Positions 26,139-34,414 of a stretch of DNA of 64,000 nucleotides are shown one piece after another. The translations under genes were made by a program, and so were the position numbers. Numbering within the stretch: the first letter of the stretch is position 1; each line of letters opens with the position of its first letter. The DNA comes from Microvirga terrae (GTDB lineage: Bacteria > Pseudomonadota > Alphaproteobacteria > Rhizobiales > Beijerinckiaceae): assembly GCF_013307435.2 (NCBI RefSeq), contig NZ_CP102845.1, positions 930,001 to 994,000 on the forward strand. Direction: 5' to 3'. The notes beneath the pieces were generated by a model. The model worked only from the letters and a program-made list of their open reading frames with translations, had not been told where the DNA came from and made no database searches.

Positions 26139-26197
26139 GGCGTTGTTGGTTACAAAATTGACAGTTACAATCGTGACCAATTGTGGAGGTCACGTTC
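26139..26197. promoter_or_regulatory. hmgA/marR divergent control region with repeats
   Basis: A 59-bp AT-richer spacer. GTTACAA occurs twice in direct orientation (26149-26155 and 26164-26170), and ACAAT (26167-26171) is mirrored by ATTGT (26180-26184). The elements are short, so assignment as the MarR operator is tentative. A strong GGAGGT site lies seven bases before the hmgA ATG. Confidence 0.45.
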
Positions 26198-27556
26198 ATG
26201 AATGTCCAGAATCCGTCTTTGCGGAACGAGATGGCCGATCGGCTGGAGAGCGCCATTCAGCCGGGCTACATGTCAGGCTTCGGCAACGGCTTTGAGACAG
26301 AGGCGCTACCCGGGGCTCTTCCCATCGGCCGCAACTCCCCTCAGAAATGCTCCTACGGCCTCTATGCCGAGCAGCTGTCCGGGTCGCCCTTTACAGCGCC
26401 TCGCACTACAAACGAGCGCTCTTGGCTGTACCGGATCCGACCAACTGTGACCCACTGGGGAGAGTTCCGGAAGGCGGAGATCGGTCTGTGGCGCACGGCG
26501 CCTGCCGTCGAGGTTGAGGTGCCGATCGCGCCCATGCGCTGGAGTCCGATCCCATTGCCGGCTGAGAGCGTATCCTTTCTGGAGGGCGTCCACACCATCA
26601 CCACGGCGGGTGATGCCGGTTCTCAGGCGGGGATGGGTGCGCATGTCTACCTGATCACCCGGTCCATGGTGGACGAATATTTCTATAATGCCGATGGCGA
26701 GATGCTGTTCGTGCCGCAGCAGGGCGGCATCCGCCTGTGGACCGAGTTCGGCATTATCGACATTGAACCGGGCGAGATTGCAGTGATCCCTCGAGGCGTG
26801 AAGATCCGGGTCGAGCTCACGACCGGACCGGCTCGGGGATATTTCTGTGAGAATTACGGTGGCGCATTCACCTTGCCGGAGCGCGGGCCGATCGGCGCCA
26901 ACTGCTTGGCCAACCCTCGCGACTTCCTCACGCCCGTGGCGGCCTATGAGGATAAGGACGCACCATCCAAGATGTACGTGAAGTGGGGAGGGGCACTCTG
27001 GGCTGCAGACATGGACCACTCGCCGCTCGACGTGGTGGCTTGGCACGGCAACTACGCCCCTTACAAGTATAATCTCCGGCGCTACTCGCCCGTAGGGCCC
27101 GTGCTGTACGACCATGCTGATCCGTCGATTTTCACGGTCTTGACTTCACCGTCCGAGACGCCGGGTACGGCCAACATCGACTTTGTGATTTTCCCGGATC
27201 GCTGGCTGGTGGCGGAAAACACTTTCCGCCCGCCATGGTACCACATGAACGTGATGAGCGAGTTCATGGGCCTGATCTACGGCGTTTATGATGCGAAGAC
27301 TGGAGGAGGCTTCATGCCGGGCGGAATCTCACTCCACAATATGATGCTGCCGCATGGGCCGGACGTCGACGCGTTCGAGAAGGCGAGCAACGTAGAACTC
27401 AAACCGCATCGGCTGGAAGGCACGATGGCGTTCATGTTCGAGACACGCTTCCCACAGAAGGTGACTGCCTTTGCCGCCGGTAGTGAGGCTCTGCAGAAGG
27501 ACTATGCCGCTTACGGGCATAAGCTGCAGAAGCACTTCAACCCGAACCAGCGGTAA
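26198..27556 (+). CDS. hmgA: Homogentisate 1,2-dioxygenase
   Basis: 452 residues, the normal length for the enzyme. The start ATG follows GGAGGT. The N-terminus [19 protein letters not shown] and QNSPQ-like segment ([19 protein letters not shown]) are diagnostic. The iron site region near the C-terminus is intact ([16 protein letters not shown] with its Glu, and [12 protein letters not shown] with its His). It opens the ring of homogentisate to maleylacetoacetate in tyrosine/phenylalanine breakdown. maiA and fahA are not adjacent in this window, so the rest of the pathway must be elsewhere. The divergent MarR gene is the probable regulator. Confidence 0.97.
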   Translation: MNVQNPSLRNEMADRLESAIQPGYMSGFGNGFETEALPGALPIGRNSPQKCSYGLYAEQLSGSPFTAPRTTNERSWLYRIRPTVTHWGEFRKAEIGLWRTAPAVEVEVPIAPMRWSPIPLPAESVSFLEGVHTITTAGDAGSQAGMGAHVYLITRSMVDEYFYNADGEMLFVPQQGGIRLWTEFGIIDIEPGEIAVIPRGVKIRVELTTGPARGYFCENYGGAFTLPERGPIGANCLANPRDFLTPVAAYEDKDAPSKMYVKWGGALWAADMDHSPLDVVAWHGNYAPYKYNLRRYSPVGPVLYDHADPSIFTVLTSPSETPGTANIDFVIFPDRWLVAENTFRPPWYHMNVMSEFMGLIYGVYDAKTGGGFMPGGISLHNMMLPHGPDVDAFEKASNVELKPHRLEGTMAFMFETRFPQKVTAFAAGSEALQKDYAAYGHKLQKHFNPNQR

Positions 27557-27739
27557 GGTATCGTGCCTCACTGGCTTCGGGCTCGTGACGGAGTTGGACG
27601 GTCTCGTGCATTCTCCTGTCTAACGGGCACACGCCCGTCTTGAGGACATCTGCTCCGGGGCGAGGAGACGATCGCCGACAGTCTCGTTGCTCCGACCGTG
27701 GGCGGGAATGTCCCCACGGTCGGCTCCAACATCACAATC

Positions 27740-28309
27740 TCATCGGCCATTGACCCTGCGATCATCGCCAGGCTCAAAGCGTCTGTCACGGCTGAGGCGG
27801 CCTCCCTTGTCATCCAGTGTGCCTGCATCATCGGCGCCACGCCCGCGAACCTGCATCACCTCCATGCGATCATCTGCCCCGCGGGTGCGTGTACGTGTTT
27901 GATGCTGCTCCCTTGTTCGGTCTATCGACGACATTGCGGCTCTCGCGCCATCATCCGCCCCATGGCCGCGTCGCTCGCCGCCCTGTGCGCGAGGACCCCC
28001 TTGATCGCCTCTGTCACGTTCCGCGCCTCTTCCACCATTGTCTCCGCCGCGGCCCCCGCGTCCGCCATCGCCATCGGAACGTCCGCCTCGGTCATCGCCG
28101 CCCTGACCTCCACGACCATCGTGGTCGCTGCCTCCGCGATTGCCTCCATGATCATCACCTCCGCGGCTTCCGCCGTGATCATCACCGCCACGGGCGAGCG
28201 CTGGTGATAACGTTGCGTGTATGACCACGGCCGGTATGGCAGCGGTCAACGACGCCAGAACTGTCCCAAGAGCCAGAATGCTCGTCTTTGTCGCAACTCG
28301 CTTCAACAT
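27740..28309 (-). CDS. Exported Gly/Asp/Arg-rich low-complexity protein
   Basis: 189 residues from ATG 28309, which has GGGAGAGAG upstream. Residues about 1-38 form a signal peptide (KTSILALGTVLASLTAAIPAVVIHA). The remainder is dominated by GGDDHGG-, GGRGGD- and DDR-type segments with no predicted fold. The low complexity makes family assignment impossible, and the 3' half could be read less confidently than the 5' half. It is divergent from a second Gly/Asp-rich exported protein (28448-28969) that leads into a two-component system. The acidic-glycine composition suggests metal binding or an extracytoplasmic disordered role. Unknown function. Confidence 0.55.
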   Translation of the reverse strand: MLKRVATKTSILALGTVLASLTAAIPAVVIHATLSPALARGGDDHGGSRGGDDHGGNRGGSDHDGRGGQGGDDRGGRSDGDGGRGGRGGDNGGRGAERDRGDQGGPRAQGGERRGHGADDGARAAMSSIDRTREQHQTRTRTRGADDRMEVMQVRGRGADDAGTLDDKGGRLSRDRRFEPGDDRRVNGR

Positions 28310-28447
28310 CGTCTCTCTCCCTTCATCCGAAGCGCAACAAGCGCTGGTGAGAGACAGCATGGGTGAAGCTAGACATACAAACCTGACAGGGCATGTCAGC
28401 GAAATATCAGGTTGGATATGCTAAGCTGAGGAACTTTGGATGTTCCT
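28310..28447. promoter_or_regulatory. Divergent promoter region with nested inverted repeats
   Basis: 138 bp between two divergently transcribed exported proteins. CTGACA (28383-28388) and TGTCAG (28394-28399) form an inverted repeat with a 5-bp spacer. A wider pair AACCTGA (28380-28386) and TCAGGTT (28407-28413) overlaps it. These could bind the OmpR-family regulator encoded just downstream; that is inference. Confidence 0.45.
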
Positions 28448-28969
28448 ATGATCCGGCGCCACTTCCTCGTCTTCATTGTTGCGGCCTTGACTGCTGCCGC
28501 TGTGCAGACCAGTCACCCAACGATCACGTTCGCAAAAGATGGCGGTGGGGGCGGAGGCGGTGATGGAGGAGGACACGGCAGCGGAGATAACAGCGGCCGG
28601 GGCAGCGACAACAGTGGCTCTGGCAATAGGTCAAGCGGAGAAGGTCAAGGTCGTGGTGGAGATGACAGTTCTGGTCGTGGGCGCGGTCGTGGGAGTGACG
28701 ACGACGAAATCTCTACGTCACGCGGCTGGGGCAGCACCTCCCCCGAGAGTGCCAGGGAGGCGGTCTCGCAGGGGTGGGCCCTTGCTTTGAGTACTGTGCT
28801 TCCCATGGTCTCGCGAGCTGTTCCGGGTCAGGTTTTGGAGGTTGATCTGCGCCAATCCTGGACTGGTGAATGGCGTTATGAATTCCTCATTCTCACGCGC
28901 GACCGTCGGTATCAGGAGGTCGTCGTCGATGCACGGAACAGCCGGATCCTGCAAATCAGGAGACGCTGA
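28448..28969 (+). CDS. Exported protein with Gly-rich linker and C-terminal PepSY-like domain
   Basis: About 173 residues from ATG 28448. It has an N-terminal signal peptide (FLVFIVAALTAAAVQTS), then a Gly/Ser/Asp/Arg-rich disordered stretch (about residues 30-90), then a compact C-terminal part (VLPMVSRAVPGQVLEVDLRQ, WRYEFLILTRDRRYQEVVVD, NSRILQIRRR) that matches the PepSY pattern. PepSY proteins next to PhoP/PhoQ-type systems are common and often act as periplasmic modulators. Its stop overlaps the response-regulator start (TGATG), so the three downstream genes form one operon. A periplasmic signal-input role is inferred. Confidence 0.75.
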   Translation: MIRRHFLVFIVAALTAAAVQTSHPTITFAKDGGGGGGGDGGGHGSGDNSGRGSDNSGSGNRSSGEGQGRGGDDSSGRGRGRGSDDDEISTSRGWGSTSPESAREAVSQGWALALSTVLPMVSRAVPGQVLEVDLRQSWTGEWRYEFLILTRDRRYQEVVVDARNSRILQIRRR

Positions 28970-29631
28970 TGAGAATACTTCTCGTCGAAGATGAGGCGGC
29001 TATCGCCCGGGACATCCATCATGCTTTGGCTGAAACTGGATATGTAGTCGACATCGCCCGGGATGGCGAGGAAGCATGGTTCCGGGCATCGACCGAGGAA
29101 TACGATGCGCTGATCCTCGATCTCGGACTGCCGAAGCTCAACGGCCTATCTGTGGTACGGCGATTGCGAGAGGAGGCCAGCACAGTTCCAATCCTGGTTT
29201 TGACGGCCCGAGGATCATGGCTTCAACGAGTTGAGGGCATCGACGCTGGAGCCGATGATTATCTGACGAAACCCTTCGAGATGGAGGAGCTCCTGGCCCG
29301 ATTGGCTGCGCTGCTGCGGCGGGTGGGGCGCCACGTTACACCTCTTATTGAAATTGGCGCTCTGCATATCGACACGCGGCGTTTGAGAGTCCTGCTCAAC
29401 GGCAGGGCGATCGAGCTATCACCGCTTGAGTTCCGCTTGCTCAGATACTTGGCCCATAACCGAGATCGCGTCGTCACTCAGGGTGAGCTCGTCGAGCATG
29501 TATATGGCTCGGACGAGCCGGAGAGTAATGCCGTTGAGGCCCTCGTGGCTCGCCTGCGCCGCAAAATTGGAGCGAAAGCGATCGGAACCCGGCGCGGTCA
29601 CGGATACATCATGGAGACGCCCGCGTTATGA
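28969..29631 (+). CDS. OmpR/PhoP-family response regulator
   Basis: A 220-residue two-domain regulator. The receiver domain has the acidic pair in LLVEDEAA, phospho-acceptor D51 (LILDLGLPKLNG), the switch Thr (VLTARGSW) and Lys (DYLTKPF). The C-terminal winged-helix DNA-binding domain (ELSPLEFRLLRYLAHNRDRVVTQGELVEHVYG; VEALVARLRRKIG; IGTRRGHGYIME) is of the OmpR type. It overlaps the PepSY gene by one base and the kinase gene by 4 bp (ATGA). It is expected to regulate envelope or cation-response genes, including perhaps the divergent glycine-rich proteins. Confidence 0.95.
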   Translation: MRILLVEDEAAIARDIHHALAETGYVVDIARDGEEAWFRASTEEYDALILDLGLPKLNGLSVVRRLREEASTVPILVLTARGSWLQRVEGIDAGADDYLTKPFEMEELLARLAALLRRVGRHVTPLIEIGALHIDTRRLRVLLNGRAIELSPLEFRLLRYLAHNRDRVVTQGELVEHVYGSDEPESNAVEALVARLRRKIGAKAIGTRRGHGYIMETPAL

Positions 29632-31022
29632 CACGAAATTCGATAAGGCTCCGGCTCCTGTTCGTCGCCGTCATGTCGATCGTCGCAACGATTGCGGTCG
29701 CAGGAGCATCCCTCGTCTTCTTCTTCGAGCGACAGATTCTCCGGTATGTCGAGCAGGACCTTAACATTCACTGGACGGAACTGGCAACGGCTTTCGGTGC
29801 AGGAGGCGAGGACCAGATCAGAGAGAAGCTGACGGACCCGCGCTATCACCAACCCTATGGCGGAGCTTATTGGCAGGTCTCCGAGGGTGGACGAGCGATC
29901 GTGCGGTCGCGTTCGCTATGGGATAAGGAGCTTCCAACGAATGGACATCGAGAGCGCGGTGAACACGACCGCGCATTCGAGGTTGAGGGGCCCGACGGCT
30001 CTGAACTCTACATCATTGAACGAGAGGTCGCGACCGATGGCCCGCAGGGCCCACGTCGTGTGAGTCTCGCCGTCGCCCTCGATCACGATCAGATCGTAGA
30101 GCTGCGTCAGGCTTTTGGATGGGATGTGACGCGGGTCCTCATCCCGATTGCCGCTGTGCTTGTGCTGTTCGCCTGGCTTCAGCTCTGGCTGGGGTTGCGT
30201 CCGCTAAGGTCCGTTGGACAGGAGCTGAATGCAGTTCGGACCGGCCAGATCCGGCGTATGACGCGACCCTTTCCCGACGAGCTGTCCCCGCTTGTCGATA
30301 GCATCAACAATCTCCTTGACCGTCAGGAAGATCTCGTCCGCAAAGCGCGCGACCGCGCCGGCGCGCTGGCTCACGGCTTGAAAACGCCTTTGACAATATT
30401 GGGCGGTGAGGTGCGGCGCCTCGAGCAGGCGGGGCTTCAAGAGGCCGCCGAATGCATGCAGGACCAGCTTCGATTGATCTACACGCATGTGGAGCGCGAA
30501 CTCGCACGGGTTCGCACGAGCGGCGCGCCGGCCGCCTGTGGGGCGTATACGCAGGTCGAGCCGACCGTTGCTCGTCTTCTGCGATTGATGCAGCACATGC
30601 CGAGAGGTGAGCGGCTGATGTGGCAAACCGATATCCCAGGCGATGTGGCCATCGATATGGATCCTCACGATTTCGGTGAGGTCATGGGTAATCTGCTCGA
30701 CAACGCGCGCAAATGGGCAAATGCATGTGTCGCCATCCAGGTAGAAAGATTAAACGATAGGGCAAGGATCAGCGTCACGGATGATGGCCCTGGCTTCTCC
30801 GGCAAAGGACAGGGGCAAAGACCTGAGAGGGGCGTTCCAGGGCGGTTGGAGCCAGGTTCAAGCGGAATTGGCCTCGGCATCGTGGAGGATATCCTGAATG
30901 AGTACGGAATCGATGCGGAGATTGAAAGCAACGGACACTGCCGCGTCGTCTTCGACGTTCCGTTGTGCCGCCCAGGGCAAGTTGAAAATGCACCAAGGAG
31001 TGTAATGCCTACGAATTCCTGA
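29628..31022 (+). CDS. Sensor histidine kinase, PhoQ-like
   Basis: A 464-residue membrane kinase. Transmembrane helices at about 9-33 and 168-190 flank a periplasmic sensor domain of about 130 residues rich in Asp/Glu/His. A HAMP-like linker follows, then the H-box ALAHGLKTPLT with H249. The N-box (FGEVMGNLLDNARKWA), G1 (VTDDGPGFSG) and G2 (SSGIGLGIVEDI) are present. It should autophosphorylate and signal to the response regulator just upstream. The coupled PepSY gene suggests a periplasmic modulator of this sensor. The stimulus is not evident; PhoQ relatives respond to cations or envelope stress. Confidence 0.93.
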   Translation: MTRNSIRLRLLFVAVMSIVATIAVAGASLVFFFERQILRYVEQDLNIHWTELATAFGAGGEDQIREKLTDPRYHQPYGGAYWQVSEGGRAIVRSRSLWDKELPTNGHRERGEHDRAFEVEGPDGSELYIIEREVATDGPQGPRRVSLAVALDHDQIVELRQAFGWDVTRVLIPIAAVLVLFAWLQLWLGLRPLRSVGQELNAVRTGQIRRMTRPFPDELSPLVDSINNLLDRQEDLVRKARDRAGALAHGLKTPLTILGGEVRRLEQAGLQEAAECMQDQLRLIYTHVERELARVRTSGAPAACGAYTQVEPTVARLLRLMQHMPRGERLMWQTDIPGDVAIDMDPHDFGEVMGNLLDNARKWANACVAIQVERLNDRARISVTDDGPGFSGKGQGQRPERGVPGRLEPGSSGIGLGIVEDILNEYGIDAEIESNGHCRVVFDVPLCRPGQVENAPRSVMPTNS

Positions 31023-31540
31023 AGCGCTGCCGGGAGGGGCGGCATCCGATGTAGCGATGCTCTGAGTGCGTGGACGACTTTCTTCCAGAAGGACACCATG
31101 ACGCGTCGCCATGAAGCAATGCACCGAACCGGTTCACGGGCAGCATCCGTTGTTCTTTCCCTCGGAGCGGCCTTCTTGTCACGCCAGTTATAAGCGCGGG
31201 CGAAAGCGGAAATTCCGGAGGAAGTAGCGCCGTAGGAGACGGTAGTAACATCCAACAGGGTGAGCGCAGCGGGTCCGGCTCGATCAACATGGCAAGGTTT
31301 CCGAGGGGACAAGTCTGAAGGGCCTTGAAGGGACGGCGCCCTCTACCAGCGAGATTGCTGCACTATGACGGCGAGACGATTTTCTCAGGGCGTCCAGCGC
31401 CGTACGCGCGCCGCTCCACGAATGGGAACGATTCGAGAGGCGGAATAGACATGGACGAATATGGGCCGCTTAGAAGAGCCTCGTCAGCCGCGGGGATCAG
31501 CAGCCAAGATACCTAATCGTAAGATTTCGTTCCGGTAGGA
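31023..31540 (+). other. Non-coding gap of about 518 bp
   Basis: No convincing gene or RNA was seen. A 63-codon frame at 31325-31516 lacks a ribosome-binding site and recognisable composition. A weak stem (TGCCG and CGGCA about 31027-31044) follows the kinase stop. The segment presumably holds the promoter for the following FecR-domain gene. Confidence 0.5.
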
Positions 31541-34300
31541 ATGAACGGTCGAAAGAGCTATCATTCCTTGGAACACAAAGGTTCGGCTGTGTACCAGTCT
31601 CGGGACGGCGCCAGTGTTTTCGACATCTGGGTCGACGCCGCCGAGGCGTCGGAGAGCCGCGCTGACCCTGAAGCAGCCGTTGTCTTTCCAGACAAAGACC
31701 TCCTTTTTAATGCGGAATTCAGGCGATCTGGAACCGATCTTCTGCTGGCGAGGCATGACGCTAAAGCAGTCATTCTCGATTATTTCAGCGGGGACAGACG
31801 CCTGAACATCACGACCCCCGAAGGAGCGAGCCTGACGGCACAGACGATCGAGTTGCTGGCAGGGGCCGATCTGCCAGGACAATATGCCCAGCTCTCGGGT
31901 ACTCCTGCTGGTCGCACGCCGATCGGGCGGGTCGAGAAGGTGTCGGGAACGGCGACGGTTCTGCGAAATGGTGTGTCGGTCGACCTGCAGGTCGGCGACA
32001 CGGTCGCAAAAGGTGACGTCGTCCAAACGGGAACGGCGTCCTCATTGACGATCAAATTCAACGACGGGGCGGTCTTCAATCTGTCTGCCAGCGCCCGGAT
32101 GGTGCTGAACGACATGATCTACGCTGCGGATTCGAGTTCGAATTCGGCGCTGTTCACCCTCGTGCAAGGTCTGATCGGGTTTGTTGCGGGTCGGATCGCC
32201 AAGACAGGTGATCTCAAGGTCGACACGCCCGTTGCCACCATGGCCATCAGGGGAACCGCCGTACAAGCAGAGGTCGCCGCCGTCAGCGGCGCTACGCGGT
32301 TCTCGCTGCTCACTGAGCCGGACGGAACGGTCGGCTCCTTCCTCCTGCTCGACAAAGTTAACCCATCGCAGGTGATCACCGCGATGTCGGACGCCCGCAC
32401 GTCGACGCTTCTGACCCCTGTTTCCGGCTCTGAACCGCGAATGACGCAGATCGCGAAAACAGGCGACGACATCCGTGGCGAAAGCGACTTCGTCCGGGAT
32501 CTCTTTCAGGTGTTCTCCCAGGAGCAGCGACAGAGGAGGGGCAGCAGCGATTTCGAGGACGCGCCGATCGTTCCGGTGAACCTGCCCCAACCGGTCGAAA
32601 CACCCGACCCATCGCAGTTCAGCGTCATCACCCCTTCCGGCACGGGGCGCGCAACGCCCTCCAACCTGATCATTCCGGCGATCATAACGGCTCCTGCCGA
32701 AGTTCTCGGCGAGGCAATCGAGGATGGGCCGCTTGCCCGGCTCGGCGCATTGCCCGACACTCTGATCCGGGAAGCGGCGGGGCTGCCGGTCTTGATCGTA
32801 CCAACCGGGCTGCCTGCGGGCGTGCGATATCTCGCCGGTTCGCGGAGTTTTTCCCTCAATCCGTCGCACCCAGCCTACCAGCACCTGGGAGAAGGCGAAT
32901 TCCAAGTCGTCACCGTCGACTACGTCCTGCAGATCGACGAAAACGTCCGCATTCCCGCTTCGGTGTCTTGGACCGTCATTGGTCGCAACGACGCTCCGAA
33001 TGCTGTGAGCGACCGCATTCTCGATGTTGCGGAGCTCGGGCGACGGGTCTTGGCTGTGCGCGAGAACGACCGTGATGTGGATGGCAATAAGATCCATATC
33101 ACGAGCTGGACTGCTCCGCTCGAGGGCTCGGTCTTCCGGAACCCGTCCGGAGATCTCGTTTTCGATCCGGGAACGGAATTCCAGGCGCTCAGCGCGGGTG
33201 AGACCGCGACGGTGACATTCACCTACACGATCTCCGACGCGAAGGGAGGGAGCGATACGGCGGACGTCACCGTGCAGGTCCACGGCACGGGAACGTTTTC
33301 GTCGCCCCATGTGTCGGCTTCGAGCGGTGGCTCCCTCGGGTTCAACAACCAGCCGGTCTCTCTCACCATCGATGCGCCGTCGGCAACGACGACAGCAACA
33401 GCGGACCTCGATCTCGTCGTCAGTCTGGGACCGGTTCTGCAGCCACAAATGAATGTCCTTTACCTCGTCGATATCTCGGGCAGTACGTCGGGTCTGTTTG
33501 AGGGAGCGCCGGTCGGCGATCTGAATGGCGACGGGCGCGCCGATACGGTTCTGGATGCTGAAATCGCCAGTTTGATCGCGCTGACCGAGCGGATCAGAGG
33601 ATTGGGGTTTTCCCCAGCTGACGTCACGGTGACAGTGATCCCGTTCAATGGCAGCGCCGACCCGGCCGAAGCCTCGGCTGGAGGAACCGTGAACGCCATG
33701 ACGTTCAGCCTCGGGAGCATAGGCGAAGGCGCGATTGCGAGCCATCTGAGAGGGTTGAACGCAGGAGGCGGCACGAATTTCGCAGACGCGCTGCGGGCAG
33801 CCAACGAACGGCTGCAGGATTTGGACCAGGGAGGAGAGAAAAACTTTCTGTACTTCCTCTCCGACGGCAACGGGCAAGGCGCGTTCAATGCGGAACTCGC
33901 CACTCTGAACGACGTCCATGAGGCGAGGATCACAGCCCTTGGCGTTGGCGCCAGTGCAAACCTTTCCCAGCTGAACGTGATCGACAATACGGGCGGGGCC
34001 TCGCGCCTGACGGCGCCAGATCAGATCGATGTCTCCGCCCTCGGAGCACCGCTCCCGAGCGGGGTCGTCAGCGATCTCGACGTCTTCGTGAACGGAATCG
34101 AAGTTCCGGAGTTTGGTCCCGAAGACCTCGTCGCGACATCGAGCGGGTTTGTCCTCGACGCCTCGGTCGGAGGCCTGAGACGGTTGGCAGGCGATGGGAA
34201 CACGGTGTCTGCCATTGTCACTTTCGCCAGCGGCGAGGTCCTGACGACGGAGTTGACGATCGCGGGTGCTCTCCCTCGTTCGACGGACCTCATCCTGTGA
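31541..34300 (+). CDS. Large FecR-domain / von Willebrand factor A-domain protein
   Basis: 919 residues, no signal peptide. A FecR-like domain occupies about residues 128-270 (GRVEKVSGTATVLRNG, DTVAKGDVVQTG, FNDGAVFNLSASARMVL, DTPVATMAIRGTAV). A Ig/cadherin-like segment follows at about 470-585 (VLAVRENDRDVDGNKIHI, FTYTISDAKGGSDTADVTV). A vWFA domain at about 630-830 has a MIDAS-type DISGST. A short beta-rich tail ends LPRSTDLIL. The hydrophobic end and absence of a Sec signal fit type I secretion. The start ATG sits directly on GGTAGGA; a GTG at 31589 is an alternative. A CHASE2 adenylate cyclase gene follows 114 bp later, a pairing that suggests joint signalling or surface function. Confidence 0.82.
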   Translation: MNGRKSYHSLEHKGSAVYQSRDGASVFDIWVDAAEASESRADPEAAVVFPDKDLLFNAEFRRSGTDLLLARHDAKAVILDYFSGDRRLNITTPEGASLTAQTIELLAGADLPGQYAQLSGTPAGRTPIGRVEKVSGTATVLRNGVSVDLQVGDTVAKGDVVQTGTASSLTIKFNDGAVFNLSASARMVLNDMIYAADSSSNSALFTLVQGLIGFVAGRIAKTGDLKVDTPVATMAIRGTAVQAEVAAVSGATRFSLLTEPDGTVGSFLLLDKVNPSQVITAMSDARTSTLLTPVSGSEPRMTQIAKTGDDIRGESDFVRDLFQVFSQEQRQRRGSSDFEDAPIVPVNLPQPVETPDPSQFSVITPSGTGRATPSNLIIPAIITAPAEVLGEAIEDGPLARLGALPDTLIREAAGLPVLIVPTGLPAGVRYLAGSRSFSLNPSHPAYQHLGEGEFQVVTVDYVLQIDENVRIPASVSWTVIGRNDAPNAVSDRILDVAELGRRVLAVRENDRDVDGNKIHITSWTAPLEGSVFRNPSGDLVFDPGTEFQALSAGETATVTFTYTISDAKGGSDTADVTVQVHGTGTFSSPHVSASSGGSLGFNNQPVSLTIDAPSATTTATADLDLVVSLGPVLQPQMNVLYLVDISGSTSGLFEGAPVGDLNGDGRADTVLDAEIASLIALTERIRGLGFSPADVTVTVIPFNGSADPAEASAGGTVNAMTFSLGSIGEGAIASHLRGLNAGGGTNFADALRAANERLQDLDQGGEKNFLYFLSDGNGQGAFNAELATLNDVHEARITALGVGASANLSQLNVIDNTGGASRLTAPDQIDVSALGAPLPSGVVSDLDVFVNGIEVPEFGPEDLVATSSGFVLDASVGGLRRLAGDGNTVSAIVTFASGEVLTTELTIAGALPRSTDLIL

Positions 34301-34414
34301 GGGACTCATGACCCGACCGACATGTCTCTTCATTCCCTTCTGCAAGCTGTCTGGCACAAGCATCCAAGGAAGCGGGACCGTCCGATGGATCCGTAGCTCC
34401 ACGGATCCAGCCCA

